Assembly (NCBI RefSeq): GCF_001975705.1
Contig: NZ_CP015093.1
Coordinates: 4,038,501-4,102,500 of the forward strand
Length of the DNA: 64,000 nt
Source of the DNA: Salipiger abyssi
GTDB taxonomy: Bacteria > Pseudomonadota > Alphaproteobacteria > Rhodobacterales > Rhodobacteraceae
Reading direction: 5' to 3'
Below are positions 1 to 11,563 of the stretch, in pieces (position 1 is the first letter of the stretch; each line of letters begins with the position of its first letter). A program made the position numbers and the translations under genes. The notes under the pieces were generated by a model. That model was not told the DNA's origin. It was given only the letters and a program-made list of their open reading frames with translations, and searched no databases.

Positions 1-128
1 CGACCTGGGCCGAGCGGCTGGAACATATGCAGGCGCGCGCGATCCCAGGCGGGCATTTCTTTCCCGACCAGTCGCCGAAAGAGACCGCGCAGGCGCTGCG
101 GAGCTTCCATCTCGCCCACGCCGGCTAG
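1..128 (+). CDS. alpha/beta hydrolase, C-terminal fragment
   Basis: The last 41 codons of a gene that begins before the window, ending at TAG 126-128. The tail reads GGHFFPDQSPKETAQAL; a Gly-Gly-His-Phe-Phe block followed by a short amphipathic helix is how haloacetate-dehalogenase-like alpha/beta hydrolases end, and the His would be the catalytic one. Only the tail is present, so the substrate class cannot be given. The next gene starts 64 bases downstream on the same strand. Confidence 0.6.
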   Translation, partial: TWAERLEHMQARAIPGGHFFPDQSPKETAQALRSFHLAHAG

Positions 129-192
129 ACCCGCCGCTTGTGCCGCGCCGCGCCGCGTCCTATCTCTGCGCCCACGGCAAGGAGAGCGAGAA

Positions 193-1125
193 GTGGCGAA
201 GGGCGAGGAGAAGGCACGGGGCGGCTGGGGCGACTGGATCTCGGACCGGGTGCTGCGCGGGCTGATCCGGCTGGCGCTCGCCCTGCCCCATCGCACGCGG
301 CTGCGCCTGATGGGCTGGGCGGTGCGCCGGGTCATCGCGCCGCTGGCGGGCTACCGCAAGCGCGCCATGGACAACCTCGCCCATGTCTGGCCCGAGATGC
401 CCGAGGCCGAGCGCCGCGCCATCGCCGACCGCGTGGCCGAGAATGCCGGGCGCACGATGATCGAGAATTACGACGTCAAAGGCCTGCTGGCGCGGATGCA
501 ACACGCGCCGGTCACCGGCGACGGCCTGCCCGAGATCGAGCGCGCCCGCGCCGAGGGCCGCCCGGTGCTTTTCGTCACCGGCCATTACGGCAATTTCGAA
601 GCTCCGCGCGCCGCGCTGGTGGCGCGCGGCTGGCGCATCGGCGGGCTTTACCGGCCCATGGCCAACCCGTTCTTCAACGAGCATTACGCCGCCAATATGC
701 ATGCGCTCTCCGACCCGGTCTTCGAACAGGGGCGGCGCGGCACCATGGGGCTTTTGAAGCATATCCGCGGCGGCGGCATGGGCGTGCTGCTCTTCGATGT
801 CTACAGCAGCGATGGCGCCCCCATCGACTTTCTCGGTCAGCCCGCACCGACCCTGACATCGGCCGCCGAGATCGCGCTCAAGACAGATGCGCTCTTCGTG
901 CCCTTCTTCGGCATCCGCCGCGCCGATGGCGTCTCCTTCGACGCGGTGTTCGAGGCGCCGATCCCGCATGGCGATCCGGTAGAGATGATGAAGGAGGCGA
1001 CGCGGCGGCTGGAGGCGCGCATCGCCGAGGATCCCGGCCAGTGGTTCTGGATTCACCGCCGCTGGAAACCCAGGCGGCAGGCCCGGCGTCAGCGCAAGCG
1101 CGCGGCGGCGAGGATGGGGCCGTAA
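193..1125 (+). CDS. lysophospholipid/lauroyl acyltransferase family (LpxL/HtrB-like)
   Basis: A 310-residue membrane-associated acyltransferase of the LpxL/HtrB family. Relatives transfer acyl chains to lipid A precursors or other lysolipids at the inner membrane. The catalytic HX4E motif is visible as HYGNFE (His131), followed by a Phe/Tyr-rich segment (GGLYRPMANPFFNEHY) typical of the family. The length is normal. The start is a GTG at 193 with a GGAGAG ribosome site at 181-186. The last 37 bases overlap, tail to tail, the convergent DUF1223 gene. The true acceptor (lipid A or ornithine/phospholipid) cannot be decided from sequence. Confidence 0.85.
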   Translation: MAKGEEKARGGWGDWISDRVLRGLIRLALALPHRTRLRLMGWAVRRVIAPLAGYRKRAMDNLAHVWPEMPEAERRAIADRVAENAGRTMIENYDVKGLLARMQHAPVTGDGLPEIERARAEGRPVLFVTGHYGNFEAPRAALVARGWRIGGLYRPMANPFFNEHYAANMHALSDPVFEQGRRGTMGLLKHIRGGGMGVLLFDVYSSDGAPIDFLGQPAPTLTSAAEIALKTDALFVPFFGIRRADGVSFDAVFEAPIPHGDPVEMMKEATRRLEARIAEDPGQWFWIHRRWKPRRQARRQRKRAAARMGP

Positions 1126-1787
1126 CCCTCTTCCTGAAGCATCACCACAACCGGATCATCGCCCTCGACCGGCACATCCATTTCGAGTGGTTCGGCGCCG
1201 TCCCAGCGGCCCAGGAACTCCCAGCCATGGGCGATATGGGTATAGGTGACCGAACGGCCCGCATTCTCGCCGTCGAGGATCTCGACCCGGGTCTGCGGCG
1301 TGTAGCGCACCAGATGCACCAGCGTCGCCGGCAGCGCCGCCAGCGGCTCCGCCCGGATCTCCAGCGTATCGCCCTCGCGCAGCAGGCTCAGCCGCGCCAG
1401 CGCCGGTTTGGCGGCCGCGTGGTTGATCGCGTCAACCACCTTCATCGGGCGCGAGCCCACCACATCGTAGCGCCCGCCGATCACCATCTGCGGCGTGTAG
1501 ATCGAGCGCCGCCCGGCGGCACGGGCATAGCCCTTCTGCCGCTTGGTGAAATCCGGATCGGCAAAGGCGTCGGGCCAGCCGATATAATCCCAGTAATCCA
1601 CATGCAGCGCCAGCGGGATCACGTTGGCATGCTCGCCGAGCTCGGCCAGCACCGCGTCCGCCGGCGGGCAGGACGAACAGCCCTGCGAGGTGAAGAGCTC
1701 CACCACAACCGGTGCGTCCTCTGCCCGCGCTGCCGCGCCGGAAAGCGCGATACTCAGCCCTGCGATCCAGTAGGTGAGTCGGTTCAT
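1089..1787 (-). CDS. DUF1223 thioredoxin-like secreted protein
   Basis: A 232-residue protein of the DUF1223 family with a thioredoxin-like fold. An N-terminal signal sequence (residues 1-22, ending AAARA) is followed directly by ELFTSQGCSSCPPAD, with a CxxC pair at Cys37/Cys40. Members are presumed periplasmic redox proteins, but no reaction has been shown for the family as far as I know. I chose the ATG at 1787 because it opens the signal peptide; the reading frame stays open further upstream without a better start. It converges on the acyltransferase gene with a 37-base overlap and is divergent from acnA. Confidence 0.85.
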   Translation of the reverse strand: MNRLTYWIAGLSIALSGAAARAEDAPVVVELFTSQGCSSCPPADAVLAELGEHANVIPLALHVDYWDYIGWPDAFADPDFTKRQKGYARAAGRRSIYTPQMVIGGRYDVVGSRPMKVVDAINHAAAKPALARLSLLREGDTLEIRAEPLAALPATLVHLVRYTPQTRVEILDGENAGRSVTYTHIAHGWEFLGRWDGAEPLEMDVPVEGDDPVVVMLQEEGYGPILAAARLR

Positions 1788-1903
1788 GTGCGGTGAAATC
1801 CCTGTCTGTGTCCCCTTTCCGGGGTAGCGAAGCGCGCCTGAAATAACCAATCAAGGTTTTGCGAGAGGCGGTGAAGCTTTGCAGATGCGGCATAAGCGCC
1901 ATT

Positions 1904-1927
1904 TTTTGTATTCTACGGTATACAAAA
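1904..1927. promoter_or_regulatory. inverted repeat upstream of acnA (candidate operator)
   Basis: Perfect 8-bp arms TTTTGTAT (1904-1911) and ATACAAAA (1920-1927) around an 8-bp centre, in the divergent region between the DUF1223 gene and acnA and about 90 bp before the acnA start. The region is AT-rich for this genome. It looks like a dimeric repressor site; the protein that binds it is not identifiable here. Confidence 0.4.
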
Positions 1928-2016
1928 CCGCGCATCCCCCTTGCACGAGCGCGGCCCATGGGGCAGAACGCGAGGCAAGCGAACCCTTTTCTCCAGTCCT
2001 TGCAAGGGAGCCAACC

Positions 2017-4761
<2,745 letters not shown>

Positions 4762-4813
4762 TCGGCACAGATATGAGCGCCGCCCGCGACCCAGCGGGCG
4801 GCGGAACAGACAG

Positions 4814-4846
4814 AAAAGCCTGCCGGATAGTCCGGCAGGCTTTTTT
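4814..4846. terminator. strong hairpin terminator between acnA and hyuB
   Basis: A perfect inverted repeat: 14-base arms at 4814-4827 and 4831-4844 around a TAG loop, ending in a T6 run. Because the left arm begins with AAAA, the element can act in both directions. It separates acnA from the convergent hydantoinase gene. Confidence 0.9.
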
Positions 4847-4978
4847 ATGTCTATGTCTCTTTCGCGAGCACGTCGCCGAAAGGTCCGGCGTGTTCCTGCC
4901 CGCAGTCAGCAAAGCGCGCCCGGGCGTGGCTTGCCCCGCATGGCGAGGCAATCCCGCGCGCCGACCGAGAGCCGGAAC

Positions 4979-6661
4979 TCACCCTCCCCCGAACAGCCGC
5001 TCCGCCTCTTCCGCGCTGTAGCGCCCCAGACGCACATCCTCCTCCACCAGCGCCCTGTCGCGCGCCGCCGGATCGCCGTAGCCGCCGCCGCCCGGCGTCT
5101 TCACACGCACGCGGTCGCCGGCACTTAACGCGATGTCCTGCGCCTTCGAGAGATGCTCCGGCGTGAAGGTCTCGTCATCACGGGTCACCGCGACCTCGTT
5201 CACCGCGCCATCGCCGCCGCCCAGCACCCCCTGCGGGCCAAAGCGCCCGTGATCCATCACGAAACTCGCCCGCGCCGTGCCCCTGAGGATCTCCACCTCG
5301 TAATCGAGCCCGAACCCGCCGCGATGCGCCCCCGCGCCGCCCGAGCCCTCGCGCAGCGCATAGCGGTGATAGAGCACCGGGAATTGCTGCTCCATGATCT
5401 CCACCGGCGGCGCCTTGGAGATGCCGATGGTCGAGCAGCCGTTGGAGATTCCGTCGCCCCCCGCATAGCCGCCATAACCGCCGCCCGAGATCTGATACAT
5501 CACATAGCTCTGCCCGGTCTCGGCCACCTCGCCGCCCAGTGCGAAATTGCCCGACGAGCCCGCCGGCGCCGCGCTCACCCTGTCGGGCAGCGCCGCGACC
5601 AGCGCGGCAAACACCGCCTCGGCGATGCGCTGGCTGACCTCCGCCGCGCAGCCCGAGACCGGGCGCGGGTATTGCGCATCGAGGAATGTGCCCTCGGGGC
5701 GGAGGATCTCCAGCGGCTCGAAGGCCCCGGCGCTGATCGGCACATCGGGAAAGATGTGGCGCATGGCGAGGTAGACCGAGCTGTGCGTGGTCGCCAGAAC
5801 CGAGTTCATCGGCCCGGCGCAGGGCGCGCTGGAGCCGGCGAAATCGAAGGTCAGCTTTTCCCCGTCAGCGGTGATCGCGAGCTTGATCTCCAGCGGCTCG
5901 TTCACCACCCCGTCGCTGTCGATATAGGCAATCGAGCGATAGACCCCGGGCGCAATCGCCGCGATCTGCGCCCGCATCTGCTCGGCGGCACGGCGGCGCA
6001 GCTCGGCGATGGCCTCGCGCACGGTGTCGTCGCCATAGCGATCGAGCAGCCGCGTCAGCCGCGCCTGCCCCACGTAAAGCGCCGCCGCCTGCGCCTTCAC
6101 ATCGCCGATGCGCTGATCGGCGACGCGGATATTGGAGCAGATGATGGCATAGATCTCGGGATCGAGCTCGCCCTGTTTGAAAAGCCGCACCGGCGGCAGC
6201 CGCAGCCCCTCCTGCTCCACCGCGGTGGCGCTGGCGGAGAACCCGCCCGGCACCGCGCCGCCGGTATCCGGCCAGTGGCCGGTATTGCTGAGCCAGCAGA
6301 AAATCTCGCCCCCGCGCCAGACCGGCATGGCAAAGCGCACATCCATGAGATGCGTGCCGCCGAGATAGGGGTCGTTGACGATATAGATATCGCCCGGCTG
6401 CGGCGCGGCGACCCGGCCCTCGGCGATCATCTCGATGATCTTGCGGGTGGAATGCTGCATGACCCCGACAAAGACCGGCAAGCCTTGCGAGCCCTGCGCG
6501 ATCAGGCTGCCATCCTCGGCGGCATAGATCCCGTCGGAACGGTCATTGGCCTCGGCGATCACCGGAGAGAACGCCGCGCGGGAAAAGCTCAGATCCATCT
6601 CGTCGCAGACCTGTTGCAGCCCGGACTGGATGACGGTGAGGGTGATGGGATCGAGACTCAT
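4979..6661 (-). CDS. hyuB: hydantoinase/oxoprolinase B-type subunit (HyuB)
   Basis: A 560-residue HyuB-family protein. HyuB pairs with HyuA to form ATP-dependent enzymes that open cyclic amides such as N-methylhydantoin or 5-oxoproline, or to form acetone-carboxylase-like complexes. Visible family blocks are the N-terminal DPITLTVIQSGL, the IVNDPYLGGTHLMDV motif near residue 90, and the Gly-rich GGGYGGYAGGDG segment. The start is the ATG at 6661 with AGGAGG just upstream. It is the last gene of the leftward arm, 136 bases after hyuA; that spacer holds a palindromic repeat and a small ORF. The substrate is unknown; the Mo hydroxylase upstream suggests a hydroxylated N-heterocycle or lactam. 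Confidence 0.9.
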   Translation of the reverse strand: MSLDPITLTVIQSGLQQVCDEMDLSFSRAAFSPVIAEANDRSDGIYAAEDGSLIAQGSQGLPVFVGVMQHSTRKIIEMIAEGRVAAPQPGDIYIVNDPYLGGTHLMDVRFAMPVWRGGEIFCWLSNTGHWPDTGGAVPGGFSASATAVEQEGLRLPPVRLFKQGELDPEIYAIICSNIRVADQRIGDVKAQAAALYVGQARLTRLLDRYGDDTVREAIAELRRRAAEQMRAQIAAIAPGVYRSIAYIDSDGVVNEPLEIKLAITADGEKLTFDFAGSSAPCAGPMNSVLATTHSSVYLAMRHIFPDVPISAGAFEPLEILRPEGTFLDAQYPRPVSGCAAEVSQRIAEAVFAALVAALPDRVSAAPAGSSGNFALGGEVAETGQSYVMYQISGGGYGGYAGGDGISNGCSTIGISKAPPVEIMEQQFPVLYHRYALREGSGGAGAHRGGFGLDYEVEILRGTARASFVMDHGRFGPQGVLGGGDGAVNEVAVTRDDETFTPEHLSKAQDIALSAGDRVRVKTPGGGGYGDPAARDRALVEEDVRLGRYSAEEAERLFGGG

Positions 6662-6801
6662 GACCGTTCCTCCTGTGGCACATGCATGCCTGCCTCCGGC
6701 GGGAGTATTTCCGGAAAGATGAAAGCACAGCGCCGCGCCCGGCTTTCATCTTTCTTCAAATACTCCACCGCTGCCATTGCCGCCCGCGCCACGCCGCTCA
6801 T
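6658..6801 (-). CDS. possible 47-residue linking ORF between hyuA and hyuB
   Basis: The ATG at 6801 overlaps the hyuA stop (ATGA at 6798-6801) and its stop overlaps the hyuB start (ATGA at 6658-6661), so it could carry ribosomes across the spacer. Its sequence is largely the translation of a palindromic intergenic repeat (6702-6766) and shows no domain. It may be a translational coupler or only an open frame by chance; I cannot tell which. Confidence 0.2.
   Translation of the reverse strand: MSGVARAAMAAVEYLKKDESRARRCAFIFPEILPPEAGMHVPQEERS
6702..6766. repeat. palindromic intergenic repeat, GGAGTATTT family
   Basis: Two 25-base arms (6702-6726 and 6742-6766) are inverted copies of each other with a three-base difference; each begins GGAGTATTT and ends GATGAAAGC. 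A single arm of the same family recurs at 21123-21147, and a diverged pair lies at 36976-37041. It could fold into a long hairpin in the mRNA between hyuA and hyuB and so alter their relative expression. Confidence 0.75.
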
Positions 6802-8855
6802 GAGCGCCCCGCGACGGTGACGATCAGATTGCCGTCGCCATCCTGGGCGGCGCGGTCGCCCGGTTCCAGCACCAGCGTGCAATCCATCTGCTCGACAATC
6901 GCCGGGCCGGTGAGGATGGCCTCGGGCGGCAGGTGATCGCGCCAATAGACCGGCGTGTCGGTCCAGCCCTCGAAATAGACCCTGCGCGTGCCGGTCTGCG
7001 CCTCGGCCAGCCTGGCCTTGCGGCCCGCCGCGTCGATCAGCGCAGAGAGGTCGATCTCGGGGCGGCGACCGATCACCGAGGTGTTGAGATTGACCAGCGC
7101 CGGGCGGATCTCGGGCAGGCGCACCTGGAAGCGGCGGAAATAGGCGTCTTCGAAAAGCGCTTGCAGATCGGCGCGCGAGGGCGTCGCGGAGGCGAGCGGC
7201 ACGCGCAGCAGATGGGTCTGGCCGATGAAGCGCATCTCGACCGAATGGGTCACCCGCAGCTCGGCGATCTCCACCCGCTCGCGGGCGATGGCGGCGCGGC
7301 CCTCCTCGGTCTGGCGGGCGAAGATCGCATGCACCTCGCCCATGTCGCAGGTATCGAGCGGCCTGTTCACCGTGGCGACGTAATCGTGGCGCAGATCGGC
7401 GACGATGCAGCCCAGAGCGTTGGTGATGCCCGGGCGCGCGGGCACCAGCACGCGTGGCACACCCAGCTCGCGGGCGATGGCGCAGGCATGCAGCGGCCCG
7501 GCGCCGCCGAAGGCGAAGAGCGCAAAATCGCGCGGGTCTTCGCCGAGCGAGACCGAGACCATGCGCACCGCATCGGCCATCTTCGCCGTGGCGATGCGCA
7601 GCACCGCCGCCGCCGACTCTGTCGCATCGAGCCCCAGCCGGTCGCCGAGCGTTTCGGCAAAGGCGGCGCGGATCGTCTCCAGCGACACCCCATCCGCGCC
7701 GGTGTTCAGCCGCTCCGGGTTCATCCGTCCCAGCAACATATTGGCATCCGAGATTGTCGGTTCCGTGCCGCCCTTGCCGTAGCAGATCGGCCCGGGCACC
7801 GAGCCGGCGCTCTCCGGCCCGACCTGCAACAGCCCCGCCGCATCGACCCGCGCAATGGAGCCGCCGCCGGCACCCACGGTGCGCACATCGACCATGGGCA
7901 CATGGATCGGCATGGCGTATTCGATCTCGATCTCATGGCTCACCGCCGGGTCGGCGCCGCGGATCATCGCCACATCGGTGGAGGTGCCGCCCATGTCATA
8001 GGTCAGCAGATCGGGGATGCCCGCGCGCCGCCCGGTATAGGCCGCCGCCATCACACCCGAGGCGGGGCCGGACATCACCGTCTTGGCGGCCTCCTCGGCC
8101 ACCACCCGTGCCGAGACCATGCCGCCATTGCCGTTCATCACCAGCAGGTCGCGCCCGTAACCGCGCTCCGACAGCCGGTCGGCCAGCCGCTCCACATAGC
8201 GGCGCAGCAGCGGCTGGACCGAGGCGTTGACCGCCGCCGTCACCCCGCGCTCGTATTCGCGACTCTCGGAGATCAGCGCGTGCCCGAGGGTGATATTGCC
8301 GTTGGGCCAGATCTCGCGGGCGATCTCTCCGGCGCGGATCTCATGCGCGGGGTTGGCATAGGCGTGCAGAAAATGGATCACCAGCGCCTCGCAGCCCTTT
8401 TCCACGAGTTCAGACAAGGCCACGCGCAGGGCGTCCTCGTCGAGCGGCAGATAGACGCTGCCATCGGCCAGCAGCCGCTCGGGGATCTCCAGCCGCAGAT
8501 CGCGCGGGATGATCGGACGGAACTGGCCGGTCATGCCATAGGCATGCGGCCTTGTGCGGCGACCGAGCTCCAGCACGTCGCGGAACCCTTGGGTGGTGAT
8601 CAGCCCGGTCTTGCAGAGCCGCCGCTCCAGCACCGCGTTGGTGGTGGTGGTGGTGCCGTGCACGATGAGATCCAGCGCGGCGGCATCGACCGAGGCCGCA
8701 TCCAGCGCCGCCAGCACCCCCGTCGCCTGATTGTCCAGCGTGGTCGGCACCTTGGCGAGTTTCACCGCCGAGGCGCGGCTGTCATAGAACACCAGATCGG
8801 TGAAGGTGCCGCCCACGTCGATCCCGGCAAAGGCGCCGGTCAGTTCGTCTGTCAT
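6798..8855 (-). CDS. hyuA: hydantoinase/oxoprolinase A-type subunit (HyuA)
   Basis: A 685-residue HyuA-family ATPase subunit with the actin-like (ASKHA) nucleotide fold. Visible motifs are phosphate-1 GIDVGGTFTDLVF at the N-terminus, phosphate-2 TYDMGGTSTDVAM in the middle, and the adenosine motif FAFGGAGPLHACAIAREL. With HyuB it should catalyse ATP-driven opening of a cyclic amide. The ATG at 8855 overlaps the stop of the molybdopterin hydroxylase gene by four bases (ATGA), showing translational coupling. I rejected the longer frame upstream because it lies inside the hydroxylase gene. The substrate is not determinable from sequence. Confidence 0.92.
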   Translation of the reverse strand: MTDELTGAFAGIDVGGTFTDLVFYDSRASAVKLAKVPTTLDNQATGVLAALDAASVDAAALDLIVHGTTTTTNAVLERRLCKTGLITTQGFRDVLELGRRTRPHAYGMTGQFRPIIPRDLRLEIPERLLADGSVYLPLDEDALRVALSELVEKGCEALVIHFLHAYANPAHEIRAGEIAREIWPNGNITLGHALISESREYERGVTAAVNASVQPLLRRYVERLADRLSERGYGRDLLVMNGNGGMVSARVVAEEAAKTVMSGPASGVMAAAYTGRRAGIPDLLTYDMGGTSTDVAMIRGADPAVSHEIEIEYAMPIHVPMVDVRTVGAGGGSIARVDAAGLLQVGPESAGSVPGPICYGKGGTEPTISDANMLLGRMNPERLNTGADGVSLETIRAAFAETLGDRLGLDATESAAAVLRIATAKMADAVRMVSVSLGEDPRDFALFAFGGAGPLHACAIARELGVPRVLVPARPGITNALGCIVADLRHDYVATVNRPLDTCDMGEVHAIFARQTEEGRAAIARERVEIAELRVTHSVEMRFIGQTHLLRVPLASATPSRADLQALFEDAYFRRFQVRLPEIRPALVNLNTSVIGRRPEIDLSALIDAAGRKARLAEAQTGTRRVYFEGWTDTPVYWRDHLPPEAILTGPAIVEQMDCTLVLEPGDRAAQDGDGNLIVTVAGRS

Positions 8856-11563
8856 GTGGTCCCCGACAGGATGGCCGCGCGGATCTTGTCCGGGGTCGCG
8901 GGCAGATGGTGGATGCGCGCGCCCGTGGCATGGGCGATGGCGTTCAGCACGGCGGGCGCGGTGGGGATCAGGCAATGCTCGCCCAGCCCCTTGGCGCCGT
9001 ACGGCCCGTGCGCATCGCCGCTCTCGACGATCAGCGTGTCGATAGGGGGCACGTCGCCGATGGTGGGGATGAGGTAATCGTGCAGGTTCTCGGTGCGGCC
9101 CGGCAGGAATTCCTCCATCAGCGCCATGCCGATGCCCTGCGCCACGCCGCCCTCGATCTGGCCCTCGACCAGCAGAGGGTTGATCGCCTTGCCGACGTCA
9201 TGCGCCGCCACGATGCGCCGCAGTTGCACGGTGCCGAGCGCCAGATCGACCTCCAGTTCGCAGATCTGCGCGGCGGTGCCGAAGACCGCATAAGGGTCGC
9301 CCTGCCCGTTCGGATCGAGCGGCGTGGTCGGCGGGTCGTAGCTTTCGATAGCCTCCAGCGCATAAGGCTCCCCCGGCGGCAGCTCGACCCTCACCGTTGT
9401 ACCCGCATCAGTAAGCAGGATGCCCTCGCCGGAGAAGGCGATCTCGGCGGCGTCCGAGACATTGCCCAGCCGCAGGATCTGCGCCCGGAGCGCCGCGCCG
9501 CAAAGCCGGGCGGCATTGCCGGAAATATAGGTCTGGCGGCTGGCGGAGGTCTTGCCCGCATCGGGGGTGATGTCGGTATCCGGCCCCACCCGCGTCACGG
9601 CAGTAACCGGCACGCCCAGGGCTTCGGCAAAGATCTGGGTGATCACGGTGTTGGAGCCCTGCCCGATATCCACCGCGCCCTGATGCAGCATCAGCGTCCC
9701 CTCGGGGGTGACGCCCGCGCGGATCGTCGAGGGGTTCGACATCGAGGTGTTGCCGCAGCCGTACCAGCCCGCCGCCACGCCGATGCCGCGCTTGCGGTCC
9801 TCGTGGCTGGCGTTGAACGCCGCCACCTCGGCTTGCGCCCTGTCCCAATGCGGTTTCAGCGCGTCGAGACAGGCGTCGATCCCCATGCCGGTCTCGAACA
9901 CCTGCCCGGTCACCGTCGGGTCGCCGTTCACCAGGCAGTTGCGGCGACGGAACTCCAGCCGGTCGAGCCCCAGCCTCTCGGCCAGCATGTCATAGAGCTG
10001 TTCCTGCGCCACTGCCGATTGCGGCACGCCGAAGCCGCGAAAGGCCCCGGCGGGCGCGGTATTGGTATGAATCCCCGCGCTTTTCGCCTGATAGTTCGGC
10101 GTCCGGTACGGCCCGCTGGCGTGGATCGGCACGCGGTTCGCCACGGTCGGCCCCCAGCTCGCATAGGCGCCGGTGTTGAACACCCCGTCAAAGCGCGCCC
10201 CCACGATACGGCCATCGGCATCGGCGCCGATCTCCATCACCATGTCCGAGGGGTGGCGTTTGGTCGAGGTCGAGATCGACTCGCTGCGGGTATAGGTGAT
10301 GCGCGCCGGGCGGTTCAGATGCCAGGCGGCCAGCGCCACATAGGGCTGCGCGGTGAGGTCCAGCTTGGAGCCGAAGCCGCCGCCCACCGCCGTGGGCAGG
10401 ATGCGCACCGCGTCGGGCGGCAGCCCCATGATCGTCGCGAGACCGTCGCGGTTCATATAGGGCGCCTGGGTGCAGCAGGAAATCTCGATGCGGTCGCCGA
10501 CCCGGCGGGCCGAGGCCGCCTCGGGTTCGATATAGCCATGCTCGATGAAGCCGGTGGAGAAGCGGCCCGAGACCACATGCGCGGCGCCTTTCAGCGCCGC
10601 ATCGGCATCGCCGCGTGCCACATAGCCCCGGCACATGACGTTTTCGGCGCGGCTCTCGTGCAGTTGCGCGGCGCTCTCGGCGCCCTCCGGGGTGAGGATC
10701 GCGGGCCGTTCCTCCCACGCGACCGGAAACGCCGCCATGGCGTCGAGCGCCTCCTGGGTGCCGACCACCGCCGCCACCGCCTCGCCCTTGAACCGCGCCT
10801 CGCCCTCGGCAAAGACCGGCTGGTCCTCGAAGCCGGGGATGACGCCGAAACGGTTCTCGCCGGGGATGTCGGCGGCGGTTAGGATCAGGTCGAGCCCGTT
10901 GGCCGCGCGAAACGCCTCAAGATCGCCGAAGCGGAACGCCGCCCGGTGATAGGGCGAGCGGATCACCCGGACCACCAGCGCATCAGTGGGCGCCACATCG
11001 TCGCCGAAGCGCTCTTCGCCCGAGAGTTTCGGCCCGCCGTCGAGCCGGGCGATGGGTGCGCCCACGCCGCCCTCGGTCAGCGGTTCGGTGCCGGACGCAT
11101 CGAGTACCGCGGCAACGATCTTGCGATACCCCGTACAGCGGCAGAGCACGCCGCCGAGCGCATCCGCGACGCTCTCTTCGCTCAGCGCCGCGCCGGAGCG
11201 CAGCAGCGCCACCGCCGAGACCATCATGCCCGGCGTGCAGATTCCACATTGCGCCGCCTGATGGCGCTGAAAGCTGCGCACGAGACGGCGCGCATGCGGA
11301 TCCTCCGCCGCGAGACCGGATTGCGTTTCCACGATATGGCCCTGCACCTGCCCGGCGGCCATCAGGCAGGCACAGACCGGCGCGCCGTCGATCAGAACCG
11401 TGCAGGCGCCGCAATCGCCGGCGTTGCAGCCGATCTTGACATCCTTCGCCCCGGCCACCTCGCGCAGCACCTCCGAGAGCCGGGCCGTGCTGTCGGCGGG
11501 CACGGTGATCTCGGCGCCGTTGAGGGTGAAGCCGATATGACCCTGCGGCGCATCAAGCGACAT
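8852..11563 (-). CDS. xanthine-dehydrogenase-family Mo hydroxylase, [2Fe-2S] and molybdopterin domains fused
   Basis: A 903-residue fusion of the small Fe-S subunit (about residues 1-170) with the large molybdopterin subunit (about 185-903). The first [2Fe-2S] site is CNAGDCGACTVLIDGAPVC and the second is QCGICTPGM plus VLCRCTGY. In the Mo domain I see GGGFGSKLDL, GAFRGFGVPQ, GQGSNTVITQ and the catalytic-glutamate block GAKGLGEHCLIP, so the enzyme looks intact. Such enzymes hydroxylate N-heteroaromatic rings next to nitrogen. The start is the ATG at 11563 with an AGGAGG site at 11570-11575; it overlaps the FAD-subunit gene by 11 bases and hyuA by four. The separate FAD subunit would complete the electron path. 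Confidence 0.93.
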   Translation of the reverse strand: MSLDAPQGHIGFTLNGAEITVPADSTARLSEVLREVAGAKDVKIGCNAGDCGACTVLIDGAPVCACLMAAGQVQGHIVETQSGLAAEDPHARRLVRSFQRHQAAQCGICTPGMMVSAVALLRSGAALSEESVADALGGVLCRCTGYRKIVAAVLDASGTEPLTEGGVGAPIARLDGGPKLSGEERFGDDVAPTDALVVRVIRSPYHRAAFRFGDLEAFRAANGLDLILTAADIPGENRFGVIPGFEDQPVFAEGEARFKGEAVAAVVGTQEALDAMAAFPVAWEERPAILTPEGAESAAQLHESRAENVMCRGYVARGDADAALKGAAHVVSGRFSTGFIEHGYIEPEAASARRVGDRIEISCCTQAPYMNRDGLATIMGLPPDAVRILPTAVGGGFGSKLDLTAQPYVALAAWHLNRPARITYTRSESISTSTKRHPSDMVMEIGADADGRIVGARFDGVFNTGAYASWGPTVANRVPIHASGPYRTPNYQAKSAGIHTNTAPAGAFRGFGVPQSAVAQEQLYDMLAERLGLDRLEFRRRNCLVNGDPTVTGQVFETGMGIDACLDALKPHWDRAQAEVAAFNASHEDRKRGIGVAAGWYGCGNTSMSNPSTIRAGVTPEGTLMLHQGAVDIGQGSNTVITQIFAEALGVPVTAVTRVGPDTDITPDAGKTSASRQTYISGNAARLCGAALRAQILRLGNVSDAAEIAFSGEGILLTDAGTTVRVELPPGEPYALEAIESYDPPTTPLDPNGQGDPYAVFGTAAQICELEVDLALGTVQLRRIVAAHDVGKAINPLLVEGQIEGGVAQGIGMALMEEFLPGRTENLHDYLIPTIGDVPPIDTLIVESGDAHGPYGAKGLGEHCLIPTAPAVLNAIAHATGARIHHLPATPDKIRAAILSGTT

